Below are positions 41,849 through 50,919 of a DNA stretch of 64,000 nucleotides, piece by piece (position 1 is the first letter of the stretch; each line of letters opens with the position of its first letter). The position numbers and the translations under genes were made by a program. This DNA is from Prauserella_A sp040635515 (GTDB lineage: Bacteria > Actinomycetota > Actinomycetes > Mycobacteriales > Pseudonocardiaceae), in the NCBI GenBank assembly GCA_040635515.1, contig JBEYHY010000001.1, positions 682,001 to 746,000 on the forward strand. The letters run 5' to 3'. The notes beneath the pieces are model-generated. The model saw only the letters and a program-made list of their open reading frames with translations. It was not told the DNA's origin and made no database searches.

Positions 41849-43297
41849 ATGACGGAAACTGGCAGCCCTGAGCGAGACCGGCCCACACTTCCCAGTAAGC
41901 ACCTGCCCGCCGTCGAATTCAGGGATCTGCCGGAACCGGTGCGGCTGCGCAAGATCACCGGCGCGAGCGTGATCATTCTGGCGACGGCCATCGGGTCGGG
42001 CGAGATGATTCTCTGGCCCTACATCACCTCCCAGATCGGTTTCACTTTCATCTGGGCCGCGGTGGTGGGATTCGGCATCCAATTCTTCCTGAACATGGAA
42101 ATCGAGCGGTACACGCTCGCCACGGGCGAATCGGCCATCACCGGTTTCGCGAGATTCTGGAAGCCGTGGTGGTGGCTGTTCATCGTTTTCGCGCTGCTGC
42201 AGAACTTCTGGCCGGGCTGGGCGACCGGCGCCGCGTCGTCGGTGTCGTTCGCGTTGTCGCTCGGCGCGGACGCGCCGATCGTGCCCATCACGATCGCCGC
42301 GCTCGTCGCCATCGGGATCACGCTCACGTTGTCGCCCGTGGTGTACCAATGGGTGGAGAAGATCCAGGGTGTCCTCGTGGGGCTCATCCTGCTCTTCGTC
42401 ATCATCGCGATTCCCGTTGCCACGACGGGAGATGCCTGGGGCGCGTTGCTCAGCGAGGGCATCGGCGGCGCCGACTTTCCCATCGGGCACGAGAACCTGA
42501 GTGTGGCCTTGCTGCTCGGCGCGCTCGCCTTCGCGGGCGCCGGTGGGGCGAACAACCTGGTGCAGAGCAACTACATCAGGGACAAAGGCATGGGCATGGG
42601 TGCCCGCATGCCGAGAATCGTGTCGCCGATAACCGGGCACGAGGAGGCCGCCCCCTCGCTCGGCTACATGTTCCCCACGGACGAGGAGAACATGCGCCGC
42701 TGGCGCGGCTGGTGGCGGATAGCCAACTGGGAGCAGCTCATCACGTTCTGGGGGCTGGGTGTCCTGACGCTCATCACCATGTCCGTGCTGGCGTACTCGA
42801 CCCTGCCGCAAGGGACCGTGCAGCAGGAGGACCTGGCGTTCCTGTTGCTCGAAGGCCAGGTGCTGCAGGACGTCGTCGCACCGTGGTTCGGCACGGCGTT
42901 CTGGGCGGCGGCGACGTTCGCGCTGTTCTCGACGAACCTGGGCATCATCGACTACACGTGCCGGTTGATCGCCGACCAGCTGAAGATCAACGCGCTCAAG
43001 GAGAGCAGGTTCTGGTCGGAGAGCAAGATCTACGCCGCCTTCGTGTGGGTCATGATCGTGGTGGGATCGGTGATCCTGCTCGCCGGTGTCGATCAGCCGT
43101 TCCTGCTCGTGGTGATCTCGTCGTCCATCGCGGGCGTGCAGATGTTCATCTACTCCGGACTCTTGATCCTGCTCAACAGGAAGGCGCTGCCGAAGGAGCT
43201 CAAGGTCAGGGGAGTGCGCCTCGCCGTGCTGATCGTGTCGTTCGTGTTCTTCGGCTTCCTTTCGGTGTTGCTGGTAATCGACAGTCTCGGGTTGTGA
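41849..43297 (+). CDS. Nramp-related transporter with altered metal-site motifs
   Basis: A membrane transporter of 482 residues and about 11-12 helices, related to the Nramp divalent-metal family. The first helix, which normally carries DPGN, reads ATAIGSGEM. Helix 6, which normally carries MPHN, reads AGAGGANN. The metal-binding residues of classical Nramp are thus missing, so the substrate is probably not Mn/Fe, and another ion or organic solute is possible. A 30-residue membrane peptide follows after 3 bases. Confidence 0.82.
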   Translation: MTETGSPERDRPTLPSKHLPAVEFRDLPEPVRLRKITGASVIILATAIGSGEMILWPYITSQIGFTFIWAAVVGFGIQFFLNMEIERYTLATGESAITGFARFWKPWWWLFIVFALLQNFWPGWATGAASSVSFALSLGADAPIVPITIAALVAIGITLTLSPVVYQWVEKIQGVLVGLILLFVIIAIPVATTGDAWGALLSEGIGGADFPIGHENLSVALLLGALAFAGAGGANNLVQSNYIRDKGMGMGARMPRIVSPITGHEEAAPSLGYMFPTDEENMRRWRGWWRIANWEQLITFWGLGVLTLITMSVLAYSTLPQGTVQQEDLAFLLLEGQVLQDVVAPWFGTAFWAAATFALFSTNLGIIDYTCRLIADQLKINALKESRFWSESKIYAAFVWVMIVVGSVILLAGVDQPFLLVVISSSIAGVQMFIYSGLLILLNRKALPKELKVRGVRLAVLIVSFVFFGFLSVLLVIDSLGL

Positions 43298-43300
43298 CCG

Positions 43301-43393
43301 ATGCTGAAAAGACTGTGGCTGAGGGTTCTTGTCGGACTGTCCATCTGGATGGTGCTGATCGCGCTGATGTGGGCGACGGGAATGTTGTCCTGA
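43301..43393 (+). CDS. Small membrane peptide (30 residues) downstream of the Nramp-like gene
   Basis: An ATG 3 bases after the transporter stop opens a 30-residue frame starting MLKRLWLRVLVG and ending in TGMLS. It has a positive N-terminus and one hydrophobic helix of about 20 residues, as in small transporter subunits. Its codons fit the strand. There is no separate ribosome site, so it would rely on translational coupling. I infer an accessory subunit; chance cannot be excluded. Confidence 0.55.
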   Translation: MLKRLWLRVLVGLSIWMVLIALMWATGMLS

Positions 43394-43415
43394 CGCTGGG
43401 CGGCGAGCGCCGGGG

Positions 43416-44069
43416 TCAAGCGGTGAGCGCTGCCAGCTTCGCGCAGTCGCGGCAGCCTCGCGCTGAAGCGGCGACCAGGCCGTGGAACGCGACCGCGGCC
43501 ACCGTGGCCACCACGATGACGGGCCAGTTCGCCGCGAGCGGAGCCGCGAGGAACAGCAGGGTTGCCGCGAGAATCATGGCGACGCTCGCGATCGTTCCCG
43601 TCCAGGCCATCACCGATGGCAGCAGGGGAGTCAGCGGGTGCTCGCCGGAGGGGCGGCTCGTCGCCGCGAGTGTCAGCAGGGCCAGCAGGGTGGCGAGTCC
43701 GCCCGCGACGATGAGTGGATAGACCGCGAACGGAAGTGTCCACGGGTGTGCGTTCGCCGAGGAGTGAACGAGCCGCCAGCCCGCGATCATGAGCGGCACG
43801 GTCACCACGAGGGTCCCGGCGGTGTGCCTCGCCTGCGCGATGGTGAGTTCCCGCTGGCAGCTCCGCGCGATTTCCGCCGGGGTACCGAATTCCCTCAGCG
43901 CCGCGCGCACCGCGTCGGCCCGGGATGTTCCCTTCGCGAAGTGGGCGGCGAGCGTGTCGGCGAAGCCATCGGTGATGTCGGTTGCCATTCTGGCCTTGAG
44001 CCTGCGGGGCCCGCGCAGCGCGGAGGACAGTTCGGCACCGTAGTCGGCGACGGGATCGGTGCGGTTCAC
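43416..44069 (-). CDS. Membrane protein with permease-prefix/HAAS-type N-terminus
   Basis: A 217-residue protein. An N-terminal soluble helical part (RADAVRAALREFGTPAEIA) like the HAAS/permease-prefix domain is followed by four membrane helices. Such proteins are regularly encoded next to PadR regulators, and here the start overlaps the PadR stop as GTGA. Two Cys near the C-terminus (ARGCRDCAKL) could be a metal or redox site. Confidence 0.82.
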   Translation of the reverse strand: MNRTDPVADYGAELSSALRGPRRLKARMATDITDGFADTLAAHFAKGTSRADAVRAALREFGTPAEIARSCQRELTIAQARHTAGTLVVTVPLMIAGWRLVHSSANAHPWTLPFAVYPLIVAGGLATLLALLTLAATSRPSGEHPLTPLLPSVMAWTGTIASVAMILAATLLFLAAPLAANWPVIVVATVAAVAFHGLVAASARGCRDCAKLAALTA

Positions 44070-44407
44070 GTGACCTCTCCCCGTGCGGCGCGGGGGTCGA
44101 GGACGGCACCGATGGCAGCCGTGAACTCCCGCCACGCGCCGCGCTCGTCGGCGAGACTCGCCTTGCCCGCCTCGGTGAGTTCGTAGCACCGTTTCCTGCG
44201 CTCGCCCTCGTTCTGCCAGCTGCTGCGCAGCAGGCCGAGCCGTTCCAGCCGGTTCAGCGCCGGATAGATGGTGCCGGTGCGCAGTTCGAGCGCGCCGCCG
44301 CTGCGGCGCTGCACCGCCGTGATGATCGCGTATCCGTGCAGTGGCCCTGGTTCCAGTACGGCCAGCAGCAGTCCGTCAAGGTGCCCTCGCACCGCGTCCG
44401 CCCTCAT
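44066..44407 (-). CDS. PadR-family transcriptional regulator
   Basis: A 113-residue PadR-like winged-helix repressor. Key segments are LDGLLLAVLEPGPLHGYAI and TGTIYPALNRLERLGLL. It forms a two-gene operon with the HAAS-type membrane protein, which it probably represses together with itself through the inverted repeat just upstream. Confidence 0.92.
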   Translation of the reverse strand: MRADAVRGHLDGLLLAVLEPGPLHGYAIITAVQRRSGGALELRTGTIYPALNRLERLGLLRSSWQNEGERRKRCYELTEAGKASLADERGAWREFTAAIGAVLDPRAARGEVT

Positions 44408-44426
44408 GGGTAGACAGCCTACACAT

Positions 44427-44452
44427 CAATAGAGTAGAACACCTACCTATTG
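44427..44452. promoter_or_regulatory. Imperfect inverted repeat before the PadR gene
   Basis: CAATAGAGTAG and CTACCTATTG are complementary apart from one unpaired base and are separated by AACAC. The site is AT-rich, begins 20 bases upstream of the PadR ATG and likely overlaps its promoter. It is a candidate PadR operator. Confidence 0.55.
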
Positions 44453-44513
44453 GCAGCCAACATATGTGCGGCTCGATCGGCGACCGCGCCTGCCGCGATC
44501 AAGGAGTGCTCCG

Positions 44514-44960
44514 GTGACCAAGTTCCTGCTGTCCGTTCACGTGCTCGCCGCGATACTGGCGATCGGCCCGATCGCCGTCGCGGCGTCGCTCTTCCCGCGC
44601 TACGCGCGCGAGGCGGCGGGGGCGGAACCGAAGGCTGCGGGGGTCGCAGCCGTGCTGCACCGGATCTGCCGTGGCTATGCGGTGTTCGGGATCGCCGTAC
44701 CGGTGTTCGGGTTCGTCACCGGGGCCGCGCTCGGTGTGCTCACCGACGTGTGGCTCATCGCGTCGGTCGTGCTGACGGCGGTAGCGGCCGCGCTGCTGGT
44801 GCTGGTGATCCTGCCGTGGCAGCGCGACGCGCTCGCCGCGAAAGCGACCACGTCGTCGCTTTCGGCCAGGCTCAGTGGGATGACCGGTGCCTTCAATCTG
44901 CTGTGGGCCGTCGTTGTGGTGCTGATGATCGTGCGGCCGGGTTCCACCACCGGCGTGTGA
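44514..44960 (+). CDS. DUF2269-like integral membrane protein
   Basis: A 148-residue protein with four membrane helices; the N-terminus FLLSVHVLAAILAIGP is typical of DUF2269. The GTG start has AAGGAG at good spacing. It is divergent from the PadR operon. Function unknown. Confidence 0.82.
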   Translation: MTKFLLSVHVLAAILAIGPIAVAASLFPRYAREAAGAEPKAAGVAAVLHRICRGYAVFGIAVPVFGFVTGAALGVLTDVWLIASVVLTAVAAALLVLVILPWQRDALAAKATTSSLSARLSGMTGAFNLLWAVVVVLMIVRPGSTTGV

Positions 44961-44964
44961 TCGT

Positions 44965-46359
44965 CTATCCGGCGATCGAAGCGGGCCGCCCGCCCGCCGC
45001 CGTGGAGTCGAGACCGGCGATCTCGCTGTTGCGGAACGCCTCGATGAACAGCCGGTAGTCGTCTCTGACAACGGCGGAGTAGCCGAGCGCGAAGGAACTC
45101 AGCCAGCCGACCAGTTCGGTTTCCCTGCCCCCGACGGCGTTTTCGATCGCTGTCTCGGTCTGGAACGGCACCAGGGTGTGATCGGAGTCGGAATCGGAGA
45201 CACAATGGACCTTCGCGACCGCTCTGCCGAGGTAGTCCATGACGGGGCGGAGTTCGTCGAGTTCGTTGATGTCTCCCCAGTCCACATCGGATTCATAGGG
45301 GGACAGTTCGCTTACCACGAATCCGATGCCACCGACCTCGGTGTACCCGAGCAGGGGATCGGCATGCGCCTGCAGCGCTCGCTGCGACACGGCCGTCCGG
45401 TGGCCGTGATGCCGGAAGTAGCGTTCGACCCGCTCGTCGCTGACGACTCTCGACACGGCCGAGACGTTGCCCTGTTTCATCGAGAGCACGATGTCGTTGT
45501 CGAGCGCCTGGTTGTGTCCCTCGATGAGGATGTTGTAGGCGGGCAGGCCCGCGCTTCCGATGCCGAAACCGCCACGGCCGACGATGTCCTTGATGGTGTA
45601 GGCGACGCCGCGCATCCGCTTGTCGGCGGGAATGGTGGCGAGGTAGCCGGAGAACGCCTCGGCGACGCTCGTGTGCTCGGCCTCGCCGAGCACACGGACT
45701 CCCGGCCCGATCCGGAACCGGCGGTCGTAGCCCTCCAGTTCGGTCAGCGAGTTCAGCAACTCGTTTCTGCTGCTCAGTCTCGCCTTGCGCAGGACGTTCC
45801 TGACGACGCCCCTGGTGTTGCCGAGGTGAAGGCCGAAGGCACTGTCGCCGGTACCGCCCGCGAATTCGCGGACCTGATCGAGGTAGCCGGTCGCCGCGAT
45901 CCGCACCAGGTTGTCGATCTCGGTGTCGGGAAGCGCCTTGCTCCAGCCGAGCAGCGCGATACTGGCCACGAACCGCCGCAGGTCCCAGGTGAAGTGACCG
46001 AGATACGCCTCGTCGAAGTCGTTGACGTCGAAGACGAGGGTGCCCTCGCTGTTCATGTATGTGCCGAAGTTGGCGGCGTGGAGGTCGCCCTGGATCCACA
46101 CTCTGCTCGTCCGTTCGTCGGCCCATGGATCGTCGAGCCGGACGATGTCGGCGTAGAACAGGCACGCGCTGCCGCGGTAGAACGCGAACGGGTCCGAGGC
46201 CATCTTGCGGAACTTGGTGCGAAACGCCGAGGGGTCGGCCGCCATCAACCCGGAGAACGCGTCCACCAGTGTCGTCACGATGTGGGCTCTGCGTGCGTCC
46301 TGGTCCTCGGTTCCCAGGATCGCCGGTAGGGAGTGGGAGGGCATGGGCAACTCGGACAT
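44965..46359 (-). CDS. DUF2252 family protein
   Basis: A 464-residue cytoplasmic protein of the DUF2252 family, kinase-like in fold. It has YRGSACLFYADI, VWIQGDLHAANFGTY and FDVNDFDEAYLGHFTWDL, which resemble the catalytic HGDLHxxN and DFD loops of aminoglycoside-phosphotransferase-like kinases. Phosphorylation of a small molecule is thus plausible. Its stop is 4 bases from that of the convergent DUF2269 gene. Confidence 0.88.
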   Translation of the reverse strand: MSELPMPSHSLPAILGTEDQDARRAHIVTTLVDAFSGLMAADPSAFRTKFRKMASDPFAFYRGSACLFYADIVRLDDPWADERTSRVWIQGDLHAANFGTYMNSEGTLVFDVNDFDEAYLGHFTWDLRRFVASIALLGWSKALPDTEIDNLVRIAATGYLDQVREFAGGTGDSAFGLHLGNTRGVVRNVLRKARLSSRNELLNSLTELEGYDRRFRIGPGVRVLGEAEHTSVAEAFSGYLATIPADKRMRGVAYTIKDIVGRGGFGIGSAGLPAYNILIEGHNQALDNDIVLSMKQGNVSAVSRVVSDERVERYFRHHGHRTAVSQRALQAHADPLLGYTEVGGIGFVVSELSPYESDVDWGDINELDELRPVMDYLGRAVAKVHCVSDSDSDHTLVPFQTETAIENAVGGRETELVGWLSSFALGYSAVVRDDYRLFIEAFRNSEIAGLDSTAAGGRPASIAG

Positions 46360-46561
46360 GGGCGCTCCCGCCGCTTCGAGGTCTCGGTTGTGCTCGCCGG
46401 ATCCGATCTTAAGCGCGCGGGCGAGGGATTGCCGTCACCGGTCGGTCACTCTCCGTGCGCGCCACCTGGGTGTGCCGCGTCACGGCGGCATATCGCGGCG
46501 TGCCGATCACGGGCTTGCATAGGCTGGACGTGACAGGCAACCGAGAACGGATGAGAGACCC

Positions 46562-47329
46562 GTGCAGAATTGGTCGTTCAACGATGGCGTCGCGCGATTG
46601 TCGCGGAAAGACCCGGTCACCGGCGAGATCGCGGGGGAACGGACGGCGACGGAGCTTGAGTTCGTCCGCGAACTCGGCAGCCTCCTGCTCATGCACAAGT
46701 TCGCCGTCGACGAACTGCTGACCAAGCTGCGGATCTGGAGCGAGGAATTCGACTACGCCCACGAGCACGACCCCATCGAGCACATCGCGTCACGGATCAA
46801 GCGCCCTGAGTCGATCATGCAGAAGCTGCGCCGGAAGGGGCTGCCCGTCACGTTCGACTCGGCCAGGGATCACCTCACCGACATCGCGGGTGTGCGCGTG
46901 GTGTGCCCCTTCGTGTCCGACGTGTACCTCATCCGCGACCTGATCCGGCGCAACGGCATGGAGATCGTGCAGACCAAGGACTACATCGCGGAGCCGAAAC
47001 CCAACGGGTACCGCAGCCTGCACCTGCTCATCAGGGTGCCCGTGCACCTTTCCGACCGGGTCGAGAAGGTCACGGCCGAGATCCAGCTCAGGACGATCGC
47101 GATGGACTTCTGGGCCGCCGTCGAGCGCAAGATCTTCGACAAGTCGGGCGGCGCGCCCCGCCCCGAGTTCTCCGGTGAGCTGAAGGCCGCGGCCGACGCC
47201 GCCGCCGACCTCGACGCCAGGATGAAGGGGCTGCACGAGCTGAAGGCCCTCGCGAGAGAGGTCGTCCCGGACGGACTCGACGGGATCGACGACATCGACG
47301 GGATTGGTGGCGAGCTTCGCGCGCGGTGA
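46562..47329 (+). CDS. Small alarmone synthetase (RelA/SpoT synthetase domain only)
   Basis: A 255-residue (p)ppGpp synthetase of the stand-alone RelP/RelQ-like type. The synthetase domain covers about residues 55-195 with RIKRPESIMQKL, DIAGVRVVC, PNGYRSLH and the EIQLRT motif. There is no HD hydrolase or TGS/ACT regulatory domain. It would raise alarmone levels in response to its own expression. GTG is the start. It is a single gene, divergent from the DUF2252 gene. Confidence 0.92.
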   Translation: MQNWSFNDGVARLSRKDPVTGEIAGERTATELEFVRELGSLLLMHKFAVDELLTKLRIWSEEFDYAHEHDPIEHIASRIKRPESIMQKLRRKGLPVTFDSARDHLTDIAGVRVVCPFVSDVYLIRDLIRRNGMEIVQTKDYIAEPKPNGYRSLHLLIRVPVHLSDRVEKVTAEIQLRTIAMDFWAAVERKIFDKSGGAPRPEFSGELKAAADAAADLDARMKGLHELKALAREVVPDGLDGIDDIDGIGGELRAR

Positions 47330-47398
47330 GCGGGCCGGTTGTGCACGGATGATCAGCAGGTGTGCACCGCGGGCCAAGGACGGAAACCCCTGGCCTGC

Positions 47399-48463
47399 CT
47401 AGCCTGGAGGAACCCCCGCAGAACTACCGTGAGGAAGATCCGTGCCTCGTTCATCGAAAGCGTTCGCCGTCCCGGTCACCGAATCCAGCGGCAGCAGGCG
47501 GGTTTCCCGGTAGTCGCGTGGTGACAAGCCGTACGCGGTACGGAAGGCCCTGCTGAAGGCCGCGGGATGCGCGAAACCGCGGCCGGCCGCGATCTCCTGG
47601 ATGGCCGTCGCGGTCAACGCGGGATCCGCGAGGTCCCGGCGCGCGCGTTCCAGTCGCTGTCGCCTGATCCAGCCCGCGACCCCGGTCTCGTCGAACAGCC
47701 GGTGCAGGTAGCTCACCGAGATGTGGTGGGCGGAGGCGATCGCGGTCGGGGTGAGCGCGGGATCGTGCAGGTTGCGCAGGATGAAGGCTCTGACGCTGGC
47801 GCCGAGCGCGTGCCTGCGCGGCTCGCGCTCCCCTGTGGAGTGTGCCTCGGACGCACTTGTGAACAGTCCCGACACGAGTTCGACCAGCGCGGCTTCGATC
47901 CGCGAGGTCTCGCCGGGGGAGTAGGAGGCCGCGCCGCCGCCCTGAGCCGCCATCGCCGTGAGTGTCGTCAGCGTGCCGGCGAGCAGTCCGCCGATGCCGG
48001 TGCCCGCGGGAAGCGGGACGCCGCAGATCCGGTCCGCGGCGGCGCGCGGAAGCGGGAGCAGTTCCTTGGGGATCTCCAGCCCCGCGCAGGTCACCATGCC
48101 CGTGCCGCTGCGCGTGGCGAGCTCGAAGGGCCGGGACGAGTCGAGGGCGTGCAGGTGCTGGGGGAGGTACGTGCGTTCGTCCTTGCCGTCGACCCTGCCG
48201 AACGTGCCTTCGCGGACCAGCATGATGTTGAAGGTGCCCGGGTCGGCCTTCTCCACGAGCGTGGCGGGCCGCCGGAAGGTCATGGGCCGGAACGACATTG
48301 TCCACACCCGGACGCTGTCCAGCATCAGGTCTCGCTGGTGCATGCGGAAGCCGGCCGCCGCGACGCCTTCCATCGGTGACGGAGCGCTCCCGGCCAGCGC
48401 GCGCCAGTGATCGAACCGGTCCGCCTCGGCGACGTGGTCACTGTTGAACTCGGTCTCGATCAT
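47399..48463 (-). CDS. AraC-family regulator (AraC_binding_2 type)
   Basis: A 354-residue regulator with an N-terminal AraC_binding_2 domain (FDHWRALAG, later MLVREGTFGRVDG) and a C-terminal AraC HTH pair (LTPTAIASAHHISVSYLHRL, IQEIAAGRGFAHPAAFSRAF). The ATG at 48463 has GGAG before it. Relatives regulate aromatic or nitrile degradation genes. There is no obvious target next to it. Confidence 0.9.
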   Translation of the reverse strand: MIETEFNSDHVAEADRFDHWRALAGSAPSPMEGVAAAGFRMHQRDLMLDSVRVWTMSFRPMTFRRPATLVEKADPGTFNIMLVREGTFGRVDGKDERTYLPQHLHALDSSRPFELATRSGTGMVTCAGLEIPKELLPLPRAAADRICGVPLPAGTGIGGLLAGTLTTLTAMAAQGGGAASYSPGETSRIEAALVELVSGLFTSASEAHSTGEREPRRHALGASVRAFILRNLHDPALTPTAIASAHHISVSYLHRLFDETGVAGWIRRQRLERARRDLADPALTATAIQEIAAGRGFAHPAAFSRAFRTAYGLSPRDYRETRLLPLDSVTGTANAFDERGTDLPHGSSAGVPPG

Positions 48464-48662
48464 CGGTGCTCTCCGTCGTCGGCGCGCGCGGGACGCGCGT
48501 ACGGTGCCGACGTTACCGGCGCGGCGCGGGCAGCGGGTACTCACCTCGTATGTCTACTGTGGACATCGGGAGGAGTTGAGTGCTTCCCGCCCGGTGTCCG
48601 CGCGGAGTGTATAAGGTGCTGTCTGGACACGCGGTATGCCGGGAAGACCAAGGGGGACGACT

Positions 48663-49640
48663 GTGCGCTCACGGGGCAAGGGGCGAACGGTCTGCGGGCT
48701 GTCGCTGATCGCGGTGCTGACGCTCGCCGGATGCGGCCGCTCGGTGGACGGAGCCCCCGCCGACGATGAACGTGAGCCGCTGACCTCGGCCGCGCTGGGC
48801 GATCCGAGGACGATCGATCCGTGCTCGCTGATCGCGCCGAAGGCCTTCGAGGAGCACGGGCCGACCCATCCGATGCCGAGGAAGTGGCTGGACAACTGCC
48901 GGACCGCCGTCACGGTCGGCTCCGAGAACGTCGAGGTCTCCTCGGGAATGCTCAGGCCCGCCGCCGCGATTCCCGAGAGTCAGGAGCTGGTGAGCGCGCA
49001 GCCGGGGGATGCGCGCATCGTGCGCGTTCCCTCCGGTGGTGCCACGTGCGAGTTGCACGTCGTCCTCACCGACGGCATCGGCATCGAGGTCTCGGCACGG
49101 CCACAGCAATACGACTCCGTGCTGGAGGACGACAAGGTGTGCGCCATCGCGGAGGCAGGGGCGCGGGGCATGGTCACGACGCTGTCCTCGGGCGAGATCA
49201 GGCATTGGAAGCCCGCGCACAACTCGCTGGCGCGGGTGTCGGCCTGCGGGCCGCTGCCCGCGGCCGAGGTGGCGAAAATGGTCGACGCCTCGCCGTCCGA
49301 TGTCACGCTCTACCCTGCCGAGCACCAGTGCACGTGGGGAGTCGGCGAAGGCGAAACATCCAACGTGCAGCTCGATTTCATCCTCGGTCCCGAACTGGAT
49401 CCGCGCGACGGCACGATGGAGGACATCGGCGGCCGGTCGTCGCTGGTGATACCGACGGACACGGAAAACCTCAGGGTGTGCAACATCTCCACCGAGCACA
49501 TCGAGTTTCCCGACGCCGTCGAGGGTGAGCGCGAGATCGCGCTCGTGCGCGTGCTGCACCTGACCGAGACAGGCAAGGACCCGTGTGACACCGCGCGTCA
49601 GGTGGCGGGAACGGCGTGGCCGAGGCTCCCGCCACCGTGA
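48663..49640 (+). CDS. DUF3558 lipoprotein
   Basis: A 325-residue secreted lipoprotein. The signal peptide ends in the lipobox LTLAGC, with the lipidated Cys near residue 24. The mature part has the DUF3558 pattern (DPCSLIAPKAFEEHG) with several Cys pairs, and it looks duplicated: a second half starts near SACGPLPAAEVAKMV. DUF3558 lipoproteins are typical of Pseudonocardiaceae and relatives. It is anchored outside the membrane. Function unknown. Confidence 0.88.
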   Translation: MRSRGKGRTVCGLSLIAVLTLAGCGRSVDGAPADDEREPLTSAALGDPRTIDPCSLIAPKAFEEHGPTHPMPRKWLDNCRTAVTVGSENVEVSSGMLRPAAAIPESQELVSAQPGDARIVRVPSGGATCELHVVLTDGIGIEVSARPQQYDSVLEDDKVCAIAEAGARGMVTTLSSGEIRHWKPAHNSLARVSACGPLPAAEVAKMVDASPSDVTLYPAEHQCTWGVGEGETSNVQLDFILGPELDPRDGTMEDIGGRSSLVIPTDTENLRVCNISTEHIEFPDAVEGEREIALVRVLHLTETGKDPCDTARQVAGTAWPRLPPP

Positions 49641-49653
49641 CGGTCACTCCCGG

Positions 49654-50919
49654 TCAGCCGGGCAGTCTGGCGTCCTGCCGGTCGAGTTCCGCCCTGACCT
49701 CGTCGGTCTCCGCGTCCCCCTTGGCCGCGGTGAGCGCGGCGGCGACACCGGCTGCGTGACCGGTCGCGAACGCGGTCCCCATGGCCCGCAGCGATCCACC
49801 GGCACCCCGGTCACCGTCGACGGTCCTTCCCGCGGCGAAGAGGTTGACGGTGTCGTTGCTGCGCAACACATCCAGCGGAATTCCGTAGTAGCCGGGGCCG
49901 CCGATGAAGCTCCACTCCGAAGGGATCGAGGGGCCGGGGTGGTATTCGATGGGCCACGCTCCGATGGCGACGGCGTCACCGGCGGGACCGGGATGCAGGA
50001 CCTCCTTTTCGGTGAGCTGGTAGCGGGCCCTGATGTGCCGGGATTCGCGGGTACCCAGTTCCGGCCCGGTGCTGACGATGTAGGCCGACGAACAGCCCGG
50101 CAGCGTGCGGATGACGGAGAGGTAGGCCTGTGCCTGGCGGCGGGCGGAGATCTCGGCGCGGGTGGTGTCGGCGGCGCTGCGGGCGTCGTATCCCTCGTCG
50201 GCGAGGTAGGTGATGAGGTCGCCGGACACCGGCATGCGCGCGATCAGCCCCGACTCGGCCGACAGATTCGCCGCGCCCGCGCGTTTGGCGGCCCTGACCG
50301 CTTCCCCGACGGTGTCCCTCGTGACGCGCGCATCGGCCGCGATCCCGCCGAATCGCACTCCGAGGGTTCCGTTCTGCACCCAGCCTTCGTTGCCGTAGCG
50401 CACCTCGGCGCCCCCGTGCGCGGCCAGATCCGCCTCGCCCGTCGCGTCGACGAACGTGGCCGCCCTCAACTCGCGGATGCCGGTGTGGTCGGCGACCCGC
50501 ACGGTCGTGATCCGGTCGTCTTCGCGGTGCGCGCCGAGCAACTGGGTGTGCAGCAGCACCTTTGCGCCGGAGGCCGTGACCAGTTCGTCGGCGACCCGCT
50601 TGACGCTCTCCGGATCGAAAACGACGGCGACGGCGGTGAACCTGGTCGGCTCGCTGACGGCGTCCATCGCCCTGAGCCCGGTCAGCATCTCACCGGCGAC
50701 ACCGTGGACGACCTGCCGCTTTTCCTCCCTGGTGTACAGGCCGCAGTAGGTCACCACGTTGCGCAGTGTCGCCGCTCCGCCGAGGCACGGGCCGCGCTCG
50801 ACAAGCAGGGTCGATGCTCCCGATCGGCTCGCGCCGATCGCGGCCGCGATGCCCGCCGAGCCGCCACCCGCGACGATCACGTCGTACTGGTCTTTCACTG
50901 CTGCTCCATTTCGTTTCAT
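49654..50919 (-). CDS. FAD-dependent oxidoreductase (FAD_oxidored family)
   Basis: A flavoprotein of about 421 residues. The FAD motif is VIVAGGGSAGIAAAIGA at the N-terminus, and VDATGEADLAAHGG and GRTVDGDRGAGGSLRAMG lie further on. These are hallmarks of the FAD_oxidored (PF12831-type) family. The substrate is unknown; pairing with an MFS transporter suggests catabolism of an imported compound. ATG at 50919 overlaps the transporter stop as ATGA; a GTG seven codons later has GGAG before it and is also possible. Confidence 0.85.
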   Translation of the reverse strand: MKRNGAAVKDQYDVIVAGGGSAGIAAAIGASRSGASTLLVERGPCLGGAATLRNVVTYCGLYTREEKRQVVHGVAGEMLTGLRAMDAVSEPTRFTAVAVVFDPESVKRVADELVTASGAKVLLHTQLLGAHREDDRITTVRVADHTGIRELRAATFVDATGEADLAAHGGAEVRYGNEGWVQNGTLGVRFGGIAADARVTRDTVGEAVRAAKRAGAANLSAESGLIARMPVSGDLITYLADEGYDARSAADTTRAEISARRQAQAYLSVIRTLPGCSSAYIVSTGPELGTRESRHIRARYQLTEKEVLHPGPAGDAVAIGAWPIEYHPGPSIPSEWSFIGGPGYYGIPLDVLRSNDTVNLFAAGRTVDGDRGAGGSLRAMGTAFATGHAAGVAAALTAAKGDAETDEVRAELDRQDARLPG

